64,000 nt of DNA, taken from an uncultured Mesorhizobium sp. Lineage in GTDB: Bacteria; Pseudomonadota; Alphaproteobacteria; Rhizobiales; Rhizobiaceae. The notes under the pieces were generated by a model. It had not been told where the DNA came from, made no database searches, and saw nothing but the letters and a program-made list of their open reading frames with translations. The translations under genes were made by a program, and so were the position numbers. Location of the stretch: contig CALFXR010000065.1 of NCBI GenBank assembly GCA_937958475.1, forward strand, positions 11,724-75,723. The letters run 5' to 3'. Shown one piece after another: positions 33,701 through 41,738 of this stretch. Numbering within the stretch: position 1 is the first letter of the stretch; each line of letters starts with the position of its first letter.

Positions 33701-35576
33701 CGTCGGCGACATGTCGGGCGACGTGTTCGGCAACGGCATGCTTCTCTCGGAAGAGACGCGGCTCATCGCCGCCTTCGACCACCGCGACATCTTCATCGAC
33801 CCCGATCCGGATCCGGCTGCGACGATGGATGAGCGCCGGCGCCTGTTCGCCCTGCCGCGCTCGTCCTGGCAGGACTACGACAAGACGAAGCTCTCCGCCG
33901 GCGGCATGATCGTGCCGCGCACGCTAAAGTCGGTGACGCTGACGGCCGAGGCGGCCGCCGCGATCGGCATCGGCAAGACCGTGGCGACGCCCGGCGAGAT
34001 CATGAGCGCCATCCTCAGGGCGCCGGTCGACCTGCTCTGGTTCGGCGGCATCGGCACCTATGTGCGCGCCACGGGCGAGAGCAACGCCGACGTCGGCGAC
34101 CGCGCCAATGACGGCATCCGCGTCACCGCCTCCGAAGTTCGGGCGAAGGTGATCGGCGAGGGCGCCAATCTCGGCGTCACCCAGCGCGCCCGCATCGAGT
34201 TCGGCCTCGCCGGCGGCGCCTGCAACTCCGACGCGATCGACAACTCCGGCGGCGTCAACTCCTCCGACGTCGAGGTCAACATCAAGATCGCGCTGGCCCA
34301 GGCCATGCGCTCGGGATCGCTCACCCGCGCCGATCGCAACGTGCTGCTGGCCGAGATGACCGACGAGGTGGGCAGGCTGGTGCTGGCCAACAACTACGAA
34401 CAGACACTCGCGCTTTCCGTGGTGCAGCGCCGCGGCATCGCCGACCTCGCCCACCAGACGCGCTTCATGACCATGCTCGAGGCGCGCGGCCTGCTCGACC
34501 GCGCTGTCGAGTACCTGCCGTCGCCGGCGGCGCTGGCGGAGCGGCAGGTCCGCGGAGAGCCGCTGACCCGGGCCGAGATCGGCGTGCTGCTCGCCTACGC
34601 CAAGATCGTGCTGTTCTCCGACATCGTCGCCAGCCCGTTGCCGGATGACCCGCATTTCGAGGCGGACCTGTTCGGCTACTTCCCCGGGCGCATGCGCGAG
34701 CGCTACGCCGGCGAGATCCGCGGCCACCGGCTGCGCCGCGAGATCGTCGCCACCGTCGTCGCCAACGACCTCGTCAACCGCGGCGGACCGTCCTTCGTCA
34801 GCCGCCTGCAGGATGCGACCGGCCGCGGCCCGGCAGAGGTGGTGCGCGCCTACGAGGTGGCGCGCGGCGGCTTCGCGCTGCCGGCGCTCCATGCCGAGAT
34901 CGACGCGCTCGACAACCGCGTCGACGGAAAGGCGCAGCTCGGCTTCTACGAGTCCGTCGTGCGCCTGCTGCGCGCGGCCACCGCCTGGCTGCTCAAGCAC
35001 GGCGATCCGTCGCTGCCGGTCGGCGACGAGATCCAGGCGCTCGGCAATGCGCGCGCCGCGGTCGAGCCGGTGCTGATGGCGATCCTGCCTCCATTCATGC
35101 GCGACAGGCACGAGGCGCGGCGCGCGGGCTTTGCCGCGGCGGGGGCGCCGGCGAAGCTCGCCGAACACCTCGCCGCGCTCGACGTCTACGAGCTGATCCC
35201 CGACATCGCCCTGGTCGGCCGCCAGGCCGGCGTGGCGGCGGAGACCGCGGCACGCGCCTTCTTCGGCGTCAGCGAGGCGTTCCGCATCGGCCGCATCGAG
35301 GACGCCGCCCGCGCCATCCAGCCGTCGGACTACTATGACGGCCTTGCGCTTTCGCGGGCGAATGACATGATCGGCGCCGCACGACGCGGCATCGCGATTT
35401 CGGCCCTGGCCTCGTTCGGCACGGCCGCGGATCCGGTGGCGGCATGGATCGAGGCGGGCGGCGAGCGCATCGCAAGGGCGCGCGAGCGCCTGCAGGCGCT
35501 GACGGAGGGCGGGGACATCACCGTCTCGCGCCTGTCGGTGGCCGCCGGGCTGATGGGCGACCTGACCGGTCTGTAG
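30795..35576 (+). CDS. gdhB: NAD-specific glutamate dehydrogenase (large type)
   Basis: 1593 residues, the expected size of the 180-kDa class. It converts glutamate plus NAD+ to 2-oxoglutarate, ammonia and NADH. An N-terminal regulatory third with ACT-like parts (VTVITVVNDNMPFLFDSILS) precedes the catalytic region near 760-1200. Its catalytic markers are LRFGPVARGGLRWSDRAQDY, VKNAVIVPVGAKGGFYPKKL (catalytic Lys), and DLLWFGGIGTYVRA with AKVIGEGANLGVTQRARIEF (NAD domain). The C-terminal third is helical and specific to this class. The ATG at 30795 is well placed. It is a single gene, typical for Hyphomicrobiales. The symbol gdhB is used for this class in some genomes. Confidence 0.96.
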   Translation: MVDSQKGRKAGNVAGAEEDGGGSQKLASFLLTRAPAEDVSCYEPGELEKAARRAWAALSRHRRGESVVDIDNGGEVRRQGRPVTVITVVNDNMPFLFDSILSEISESAGEASLVMHPVFAVRHDGTGVAELLGEPGAAKTDAAADRVSLIHVHVAPLSDREAEGLAERLGRILVQVRAAVADWRPMLARLDQAITQFRYSPVPLDKDDVAEAIAFLEWLRDDNFTFLGMREFVYTGGEKSGTLERSDKRGLGILADPDVLVLRRGSEAVSTTPEIRAFLHGPDPLIVTKANAKSVVHRRIYLDYVGIKTYDDNGGLSGELRVVGLFTSTAYTRSVMKIPYLRSKVQAVIARSGFDPNDHSGKALINVLESYPRDELFQIAVPTLRRHAESILALGERPRVRALVRADQFDRFVSVIVFVPRDRYDSGVREKIGAYLKTIFEGRVSAFYPAFPEGSLARVHFIIGRSGGKTPKVEPETIEAGIRDIIRTWDDGLREAAADAGADASLAAIAGRLPESYRGSFSPGEALADAGRIARLDVGRTIAIDYYRHAGQAETQAALKIYHFGEPVSLSRRVPVLENIGFRVISERTFEVPDGERPTVFIHDMELESAFGQPIDLSDGGALFEDVFLSVWRGDSDNDGYNSLASTAGLNSAEIRVLRAYGRYLQQAGIPQSQDFIAGTLNRYPQIARGLHQLFVALFDPAQAEGEVTARHLKAKIKDELDAVPSIDDDTIIRRFLNLIEATLRTNHFVPDRPEGVSFAFKLDSRAVTGLPEPRPWREIFVYGPEVEGVHLRFGPVARGGLRWSDRAQDYRTEVLGLVKAQQVKNAVIVPVGAKGGFYPKKLPAGGSRDAVFEAGRQAYVNFVSSLLSITDNLDAGAVVPPAHVVRRDADDPYFVVAADKGTATFSDTANSISQAHGFWLDDAFASGGSAGYDHKKMGITARGAWEAVKRHFREMNRDIQTTPFTCVGVGDMSGDVFGNGMLLSEETRLIAAFDHRDIFIDPDPDPAATMDERRRLFALPRSSWQDYDKTKLSAGGMIVPRTLKSVTLTAEAAAAIGIGKTVATPGEIMSAILRAPVDLLWFGGIGTYVRATGESNADVGDRANDGIRVTASEVRAKVIGEGANLGVTQRARIEFGLAGGACNSDAIDNSGGVNSSDVEVNIKIALAQAMRSGSLTRADRNVLLAEMTDEVGRLVLANNYEQTLALSVVQRRGIADLAHQTRFMTMLEARGLLDRAVEYLPSPAALAERQVRGEPLTRAEIGVLLAYAKIVLFSDIVASPLPDDPHFEADLFGYFPGRMRERYAGEIRGHRLRREIVATVVANDLVNRGGPSFVSRLQDATGRGPAEVVRAYEVARGGFALPALHAEIDALDNRVDGKAQLGFYESVVRLLRAATAWLLKHGDPSLPVGDEIQALGNARAAVEPVLMAILPPFMRDRHEARRAGFAAAGAPAKLAEHLAALDVYELIPDIALVGRQAGVAAETAARAFFGVSEAFRIGRIEDAARAIQPSDYYDGLALSRANDMIGAARRGIAISALASFGTAADPVAAWIEAGGERIARARERLQALTEGGDITVSRLSVAAGLMGDLTGL

Positions 35577-35606
35577 GCATTTGGATTGAGGGGACCGGGG
35601 GACGAC

Positions 35607-37001
35607 ATGGCCGAAGCAGAGTTCAAGCGCGCGCCGAAGCGCGGCATCTGGGGATGGATGCTGTTCGATTGGGCGCAGCAGCCGTTCCACACGCTGATCA
35701 TCACCTTCGTCTTCGCCCCCTACTTTGCCGCCGCCGTGGCGCCCGATCCGACCAAGGGCCAGGAATTGTGGGGCTACGCCACCGGCATCGGCGGCCTGAT
35801 CATCGCGCTGTCGTCGCCGGTGCTCGGCGCCATCGCCGACGCGTCCGGTCCGCGCAAGCCGTGGATCCTGCTGTTCTCGATCGTCGGCATCATCGGCTGC
35901 TGGATGCTGTGGTTCGCCGTGCCCGGATCGCAGGAGATGGCCTTCGTCATGCTCGCCATCGTGCTGGCGCTGATCGGCATGGAGTTCGCGGCGGTGTTCA
36001 ACAACGCCATGATGCCCGACCTGGTGCCCCGCTCCGAGCTCGGCCGCCTGTCCGGATCGGCGTGGGGGCTGGGCTATGTCGGCGGCATCATCTCGCTGGT
36101 CATCGTGCTCGGCCTGCTCTCGGGATCGCCGACCACGGGCAAGACGCTGCTCGGGCTCGATCCGCTGTTCGGCTTCGACCCCGCCATGCGCGAGGGCGAC
36201 CGCGCCTCGGGCCCGCTGACCGCGATGTGGTACGCGATCTTCATCCTGCCGATGTTCCTGTTCACGCCGGACGTCGTGCGTCGCGCGGCGTCCAAGGGCG
36301 CCGTGCGCCGAGGCCTTGCGCAGCTCGGCGCGACGCTGCGCGGCCTGCCGTCGGACCGCAGCTACTTCAGCTTCCTGCTCTCCTCGATGTTCTACCGCGA
36401 TGCGCTGAACGCGCTCTATTCGTTCGGCGGCATCTACGCCGCTGGCGTGCTCGGCTGGTCGATCATCCAGATCGGCGTGTTCGGCATCCTCGCCAACCTG
36501 ACCGGCGCCATTGGCGCCTGGCTCGGCGGCCGCGCCGACCAGGCCTGGGGGCCGAAGCCGGTGGTCAGCATCTCCATCCTGGTCCTGTCGCTGTGCTGCC
36601 TGCTGGTGATCTCGACGACCAAGACAGAGGTCCTGTTCATGACGGTCGCGGCTGAAGGCGCGGACAGCACCATCCCCGACATCATGTTCTACATCGCCGG
36701 GGCCCTGATCGGCGCCGCCGGCGGCTCGATCCAGGCTTCGTCGCGCACGCTGCTCGTCGACCAGGTCGACCGCGACCGCGTCACCGAGGCTTTCGGCCTC
36801 TACGCGCTGTCGGGCAAGGCGACGACCTTCATCGGCCCGCTGGCGATCGCCTTCGCCACCGCCTTCTTCGCCTCGGAATCGTTCGGCCTGTCGCCGGTCG
36901 ACGCACAGCGGCTCGGCGTGACGCCGATCATCGTATTGTTCGTCGTCGGCCTCGCCCTGCTGCCGGTGGTGCGGACCAGGGCCTACCAGAAGCCGGCGTG
37001 A
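35607..37001 (+). CDS. UMF1/Atg22-like MFS transporter
   Basis: 464 residues, about 12 membrane segments. The N-terminus GIWGWMLFDWAQQPFHTLII (the W-x-LYDWANS-like motif of UMF1 proteins) and VLGAIADASGPRKPWILLF mark the UMF1/Atg22 family. Further on, RTLLVDQVDRDRVTEAFGLY and GKATTFIGPLAIA match as well. In yeast Atg22 exports amino acids from the vacuole; bacterial substrates are not known. It lies 30 bp downstream of gdh and may share its transcript, which would be consistent with amino-acid metabolism. Confidence 0.92.
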   Translation: MAEAEFKRAPKRGIWGWMLFDWAQQPFHTLIITFVFAPYFAAAVAPDPTKGQELWGYATGIGGLIIALSSPVLGAIADASGPRKPWILLFSIVGIIGCWMLWFAVPGSQEMAFVMLAIVLALIGMEFAAVFNNAMMPDLVPRSELGRLSGSAWGLGYVGGIISLVIVLGLLSGSPTTGKTLLGLDPLFGFDPAMREGDRASGPLTAMWYAIFILPMFLFTPDVVRRAASKGAVRRGLAQLGATLRGLPSDRSYFSFLLSSMFYRDALNALYSFGGIYAAGVLGWSIIQIGVFGILANLTGAIGAWLGGRADQAWGPKPVVSISILVLSLCCLLVISTTKTEVLFMTVAAEGADSTIPDIMFYIAGALIGAAGGSIQASSRTLLVDQVDRDRVTEAFGLYALSGKATTFIGPLAIAFATAFFASESFGLSPVDAQRLGVTPIIVLFVVGLALLPVVRTRAYQKPA

Positions 37002-37014
37002 GCCGGCTTCGCCG

Positions 37015-37281
37015 TCAGAAGTCGGCGGTGAGGCCCTTCACCTCCCAGTCGCCGTAGCGACCGGGCTCGTGGCCGCCGCGGCCGCCGATCTCCCTCGGGC
37101 GCGACGCCTCGACGCGGCGGTACTCCTCGCGCCGCGCCTCTGCCTCCGCGAGCGCCCGCTCGGCGGCGGGGCTGAGCGTCTTCGCCGGCGCGGCCGAGGG
37201 TCGGCCTTCGTCCGGAGAACCGGCCGGGGGAGCGGCCGCGGACGTCGGGAGCGGCGGGGTCGGGGCGGTGTCGTCGGTCAT
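37015..37281 (-). CDS. sdhAF4: Succinate dehydrogenase assembly factor 4 (DUF1674)
   Basis: 88 residues. The Pro/Ala-rich N-terminal half is variable. The C-terminal half ends with GGRGGHEPGRYGDWEVKGLT and ADF, the SdhAF4 signature (EPxRYGDWExKGxxxDF). The family binds the FAD-loaded SdhA subunit and protects it before complex II assembly. It is divergent from htpX and far from any sdh operon in this window. Confidence 0.92.
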   Translation of the reverse strand: MTDDTAPTPPLPTSAAAPPAGSPDEGRPSAAPAKTLSPAAERALAEAEARREEYRRVEASRPREIGGRGGHEPGRYGDWEVKGLTADF

Positions 37282-37393
37282 GGCACAGGTTCCGGAGGGC
37301 GCGAGGATTGAAAGGCCTCGCGGTTCTTCCCATCATATAGTCCGACTGCGATCGGGGATCGACCCCGGCCGGTACCGAACACGGGAAAGAGGA

Positions 37394-38449
37394 ATGAACA
37401 CGATCCGCACTGCGATGCTCCTGGCGGCGATGACCGCGCTCTTCATGGGCGTCGGCTACCTCATCGGCGGCTCGGGCGGCATGACGATCGCATTCCTGAT
37501 CGCCGCCGCGATGAACCTGTTCAGCTACTGGAACGCCGACAAGATGGTGCTGCGCATGCACCATGCGGTCGAGGTCGACGAAAGAAGCGCGCCGGAGTTC
37601 TACGGCATCGTGCGCGACCTCGCAGCGCGCGCCGGCCTGCCGATGCCGAAGGTCTACCTGATCGACAGCCCGCAGCCCAACGCCTTCGCCACCGGCCGCA
37701 ACCCGGAAAACGCCGCCGTCGCCGCTACCACCGGCCTGCTCCAGCGCCTCTCCTACGAGGAGGCCGCCGGCGTGATGGCGCACGAGTTGGCGCATGTGAA
37801 GAACCGCGACACGCTGACCATGACGGTGACGGCAACGCTCGCCGGCGCCATCTCCATGCTCGGCAACTTCGCCTTCTTCTTCGGCGGCAACCGCGACAAC
37901 AACAATCCGCTCGGCTTCGTCGGCGTGCTCGTGGCGATGATCGTCGCCCCTCTCGCCGCGGCCATGGTGCAGATGGCGATCAGCCGCACGCGTGAATATT
38001 CCGCCGACCGGCTCGGCGCCGAGATCTGCGGCCATCCGCTCTGGCTCGCCTCGGCGCTCGACAAGATCGCCGCCGCGTCGGGACGCATCCGCAACGAGGA
38101 CGCCGAGCGCAACCCGGCGACGGCGCACATGTTCATCGTCAACCCGCTGTCGGGCGAACGCATGGACAACCTGTTCTCGACGCACCCGGCGACCGAGAAT
38201 CGAATCGCCGCGCTGGAGCAGCTCGCCCAGCAGTGGCAGGCGGATGCGCGCGGCGGTCCGGCGCGGCCCCGCGCCGCGGAACGCCGTGCACCCCCTCCCG
38301 AGCCCGCGGAACCCTCCGCAGCGCCGAAGGCCGGTCCTTGGGGAACTCCCGAGGCTGCCGAGGCGCCTCCGGTGCCGACCCCGCCGCAGAAGAAGCCTTC
38401 GGGACGCTGGGGCCGCAGCCCGACCGGACCGAAGGGTCCGTGGTCGTGA
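37394..38449 (+). CDS. htpX: Membrane zinc metalloprotease HtpX
   Basis: 351 residues, longer than the usual 290-330 because of a Pro/Ala-rich tail (PRAAERRAPPPEPAEPSAAP, then PTPPQKKPSGRWGR). The core is complete: TM1-2, YLIDSPQPNAFATGRNPENA, the HExxH in VMAHELAHVKNRDTLTMTV, and a downstream Glu in ISRTREYSADRLGAEICG as third zinc ligand. HtpX degrades damaged membrane proteins together with FtsH. GAGGA precedes the ATG. The rsmB gene starts within its stop (GTGA). Confidence 0.96.
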   Translation: MNTIRTAMLLAAMTALFMGVGYLIGGSGGMTIAFLIAAAMNLFSYWNADKMVLRMHHAVEVDERSAPEFYGIVRDLAARAGLPMPKVYLIDSPQPNAFATGRNPENAAVAATTGLLQRLSYEEAAGVMAHELAHVKNRDTLTMTVTATLAGAISMLGNFAFFFGGNRDNNNPLGFVGVLVAMIVAPLAAAMVQMAISRTREYSADRLGAEICGHPLWLASALDKIAAASGRIRNEDAERNPATAHMFIVNPLSGERMDNLFSTHPATENRIAALEQLAQQWQADARGGPARPRAAERRAPPPEPAEPSAAPKAGPWGTPEAAEAPPVPTPPQKKPSGRWGRSPTGPKGPWS

Positions 38450-39840
38450 CCGAGGCGGCTGCCCAGCCGGGCCGGGGCAGGGCCGATCGCAGGCAGGAAC
38501 CGGACGAAGGCGTCGCCGGCCTCGCGGCGCGCCAGGTGGCGGCGCGGCTGCTCGGCGCCGTCATCGACGCGAAGACGCCGCTCGACGCGCTGACCGACGC
38601 CGAGCACGGCCACCCGCAGTTCCGCGCGCTCTCGCCGCGCGACCGTTCGCTGGTCAAGGCGATCCTCGCCACGGCATTGCGCTACCGCATCACCGTCGGT
38701 GCCCTGATCGCGCGGCGGCTCGACCGCCCGCTGCCGCAGAACGCGCGCTCGCTCGAGCACATCCTCCACGTCGCCGCCGCGCAGATGCTGTTCCTCGACG
38801 TGCCCGACCGCGCGGCGGTCGACATGGCCGTCGCCCACGCCAAGTCCGACCCCCGGACCGTCCGTTTCTCCGGCCTCGTCAACGCCGTGCTGCGCGCACT
38901 CGGCCGGGTGAAGGAACGCGCGCTTCCCGCCGCGCTCGCGGCAAGCGACGACGCTCCCGACTGGTTCTCGCGACGCCTGAAATCGGCCTATGGCGAGGAG
39001 CGAGCTGCGGCGATCCTCGCAGCGCACCGCGCCGAGCCGCCGATCGATTTCACCGTGAAGTCGGACGCGCACGGCTGGGCGGAGCGCTTCGGCGGCATCG
39101 TCCTGCCGACGGGAAGCGTTCGCGTCGCCAGGCTTCCCGGGCCGGTCCAGGACCTGCCGGGCTTCGCCGAGGGCGAATGGTGGGTGCAGGATGCCGCCGC
39201 GGCGCTGCCCGCGCGCCTTCTCGGCGACGTGCGCGGCCTTGCCGTCGCCGACCTCTGCGCCGCGCCCGGCGGCAAGACGGCGCAACTCGCGGCCGCCGGC
39301 GCACGGGTCACCGCGATCGACCAGTCGCGCAGCCGCCTCAGGCGGCTCACCGCCAATCTCGACAGGTTGAAGCTCGCAGCGGACATCGTCGAGGCCGACC
39401 TTCTCACCTACGTTCCGCCCACGCTCTTCGACGCCGTGCTGCTCGACGCACCGTGCTCCTCGACCGGCACCGTGCGCCGGCATCCCGACGTCCCGTGGAC
39501 GAAAGGACCGGCCGACATCGCCAAGCTCGCCGGCCTGCAACGGCGGCTTCTCGAACGCGCCGTCGGCATGGTCAGGCCCGGCGGTCTCGTCGTCTTCTCC
39601 AACTGTTCGCTCGATCCGGAGGAGGGCGAGGCCCTGCGCGCCGCCTTCCTGTCGTCGGACCCCGGAGCCGTCGCCGATCCGATCCGCGCGGACGAACTTC
39701 CCGGGACCGCCGCGTTCGTCACGCCGGAAGGAACGTTGCGCACGACGCCCGCCGACCTCGTCGGCGAGAACATTTCGCTGTCGGGCATGGACGGCTTCTT
39801 CGCGGCGCGCTTCCGCCGTGCCGGTTCCGGCTCGGGATAA
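38446..39840 (+). CDS. rsmB: RsmB-type rRNA (cytosine-5) methyltransferase
   Basis: 464 residues from a GTG overlapping the htpX stop. The N-terminal NusB-like helical domain (HPQFRALSPRDRSLVKAILA, ILHVAAAQMLFLDVPDRAAV) fuses to the SAM domain: VADLCAAPGGKTAQLAAAGA (SAM loop), DAVLLDAPCSSTGTVRRHPD (motif IV with Cys) and GGLVVFSNCSLDPEEGE (motif VI). The catalytic Cys sits in NCS rather than the common TCS. It methylates a cytosine of 16S rRNA (C967 in E. coli). An htpX-rsmB pairing is common in rhizobia. Confidence 0.94.
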   Translation: MTEAAAQPGRGRADRRQEPDEGVAGLAARQVAARLLGAVIDAKTPLDALTDAEHGHPQFRALSPRDRSLVKAILATALRYRITVGALIARRLDRPLPQNARSLEHILHVAAAQMLFLDVPDRAAVDMAVAHAKSDPRTVRFSGLVNAVLRALGRVKERALPAALAASDDAPDWFSRRLKSAYGEERAAAILAAHRAEPPIDFTVKSDAHGWAERFGGIVLPTGSVRVARLPGPVQDLPGFAEGEWWVQDAAAALPARLLGDVRGLAVADLCAAPGGKTAQLAAAGARVTAIDQSRSRLRRLTANLDRLKLAADIVEADLLTYVPPTLFDAVLLDAPCSSTGTVRRHPDVPWTKGPADIAKLAGLQRRLLERAVGMVRPGGLVVFSNCSLDPEEGEALRAAFLSSDPGAVADPIRADELPGTAAFVTPEGTLRTTPADLVGENISLSGMDGFFAARFRRAGSGSG

Positions 39841-39889
39841 CCGAATTTAGGCTCTCCCGCATCGCCATTAATCCACTAAGTTGGCGCGG

Positions 39890-41638
39890 GTGGCTACAAC
39901 CGGTGGAGGTAGGAGTTTGGGACGTGCGGGGAGCGGCACGCAGCGTTTGTGGGCGCTGGTCGCGCGCGAGACGTGGCATCGCGCGTGCCGCCGCATCCGC
40001 TCGGGACCCGTCTACCGCTGGCGCTATGCCGGCCGCACGCCCGAACGCGTGCTCGTCGCGCCGCCCGATCTCCGTCTCGCCGACCCGCAGATTGCGCTGG
40101 AGATCTACTACGGCCGGTTCCCGCTGTCGGGACACCTCGTCGAGACCGGCGGCCGCTCCCCCTTCCAGATCGAAGTCGCCGACCGCCGCTGGAACCGCTC
40201 CCTGCACGGCTTTCGCTGGCTCAGGCACATGCGGGCGGCGGGCTCGGACCTCGCCGCGGCGAACGCCAGGGCCCTGGTCTCCGACTGGATCGCGATTCAC
40301 GGCAACCGCATCTCGGGCGTCGCCTGGGACCCGGCGGTCACCGCCCGGCGCATCATCGCCTGGTTGCAGCACTCCTCCGTCGTCCTCCAGGGCGCGGAGT
40401 ACGCCTTCTATCGCTCCTTCCTCCGCTCGCTGGCGGTGCAGATACGCTATCTGCGCTCGATGGCCCGCGACATGGACGACGGCAAGCACAGGCTGCGCGC
40501 GCGTATCGCGCTCGCCTACGCCGCCCTGGCGCTGCCTGCCTCCCCCTCGACCGCGCGGACCGCCAGCCGCAACCTGTCGCAGGAACTCGAAAGCCAGATA
40601 CTGCCCGACGGCGGCCATATCTCGCGCAATCCGATGGTCATGATGGAGTTGCTCGCCGACCTCCTTCCGCTCCGCCAGACCTTCGCCAACCAGGCCGAGG
40701 CGCCACCGCAGGCCCTGATCGGCGCCGTCGAGCGCATGCTGCCGGCCCTGCGCTTCTTCCGCCACCAGGACGGCGGGCTCGCCCGCTTCAACGGAATGGG
40801 CGTGACCATTCCCGACCGCATCGTGTCGATCCTGCGGCACGACGACACGGAAGGCGCGCCGCTGCTGCATGCGCCCTATTCCGGATACGAGCGCCTTTCG
40901 CTGGGCGACGTCACGGTCCTCGCCGACACCGGGGCGCCGCCGCCGGCGGCCGTTTCGGGAGCCGCCCATGCCGGCTGCCTGTCATTCGAGCTCTCCTCCG
41001 GCCGCCAGTGCTTCATCGTCAACTGCGGCGTCGACACGTTCGGCTCGGAGGATTTCAGGCCGCTGGCGCGGGCCACCGCGGCGCACTCGACGCTCACCCT
41101 CAACGACACCTCCTCGGCCCGGTTCAGCTATCCGCCGCGCATCAGCCGGGTGATCGGATGGCCGCTGATCGACGGGCCCCATGCGCCCCGGTGCGAACGC
41201 ACCGATCGGGAGGGCGCCCAGGGGTTCGTCGCCTCCCATGACGGTTATGCGTCGCGCTTCGGCCTCTATCACGAGCGCGAGCTTTACCTGACGGCGAACG
41301 GCAGCCTTCTCGAAGGGCGCGACCGCATCTTTCGCGCCGGCGGGGAGCCGCCGAGGGACAACGGGCGCGACCAGGCAACGCTGCGCTTCCACATCCATCC
41401 CGACGTGAATGTGCTCCGGGCCGAGGACGGCCGCCTTCTCCTCGGTGCGCAGGGGACCGATGTCTGGGCCTTCTCCGCCGACGGTTTCGAACCTGCGGTG
41501 GAGGAATCGATCTTCTTCGCCGCGATCGTCGGGCCGCGACGCTCGCGTCAGATCGTCGTTGCCTGGAAGGCATCGCAGGCGCCGCAGATCCGCTGGCGGC
41601 TGGAGCGGATCCGCGCCGCGGCGACGACGAAGAACTGA
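39890..41638 (+). CDS. Heparinase II/III family protein
   Basis: 582 residues from a GTG at 39890 (a TTG at 39881 would add 3). The N-terminal alpha/alpha toroid region (APPDLRLADPQIALEIYYGR, then PDGGHISRNPMVMMELLADL, then LRFFRHQDGGLARFNGMG) leads to the C-terminal beta-sandwich typical of the family (CFIVNCGVDTFGSEDFRPLA, then RATAAHSTLTLNDTSSA, then GFVASHDGYASRFGLYHERE). The His in AHSTL is the expected catalytic area. No signal peptide is seen. It is conserved in front of purH in Hyphomicrobiales, but true polysaccharide substrates are unknown. Confidence 0.93.
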   Translation: MATTGGGRSLGRAGSGTQRLWALVARETWHRACRRIRSGPVYRWRYAGRTPERVLVAPPDLRLADPQIALEIYYGRFPLSGHLVETGGRSPFQIEVADRRWNRSLHGFRWLRHMRAAGSDLAAANARALVSDWIAIHGNRISGVAWDPAVTARRIIAWLQHSSVVLQGAEYAFYRSFLRSLAVQIRYLRSMARDMDDGKHRLRARIALAYAALALPASPSTARTASRNLSQELESQILPDGGHISRNPMVMMELLADLLPLRQTFANQAEAPPQALIGAVERMLPALRFFRHQDGGLARFNGMGVTIPDRIVSILRHDDTEGAPLLHAPYSGYERLSLGDVTVLADTGAPPPAAVSGAAHAGCLSFELSSGRQCFIVNCGVDTFGSEDFRPLARATAAHSTLTLNDTSSARFSYPPRISRVIGWPLIDGPHAPRCERTDREGAQGFVASHDGYASRFGLYHERELYLTANGSLLEGRDRIFRAGGEPPRDNGRDQATLRFHIHPDVNVLRAEDGRLLLGAQGTDVWAFSADGFEPAVEESIFFAAIVGPRRSRQIVVAWKASQAPQIRWRLERIRAAATTKN

Positions 41639-41639
41639 C

Positions 41640-41655
41640 CGCCGCAATTGCGGCG
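41640..41655. promoter_or_regulatory. 16-bp palindrome between heparinase-family gene and purH
   Basis: CGCCGCAATTGCGGCG is a perfect dyad beginning 2 nt after the stop of the upstream gene and 84 bp before the purH start. It may form a short hairpin at the mRNA 3' end or be an operator. No T-tract follows. Confidence 0.35.
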
Positions 41656-41738
41656 CTGCGGCTCGTTCGCGCAGTTCCTCTCTCCTGCTTTGTGTGTTAG
41701 GCGGCGGCGCATCCGCCAGAAGATACAGGAGACGCCGC

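Noticed and set aside
30108..33782. 1224-codon open frame on the minus strand
   Set aside because: Its first two thirds are antisense to the NAD-glutamate dehydrogenase gene. Only the last 188 codons (start at 30674) form the real AhpD-like protein.
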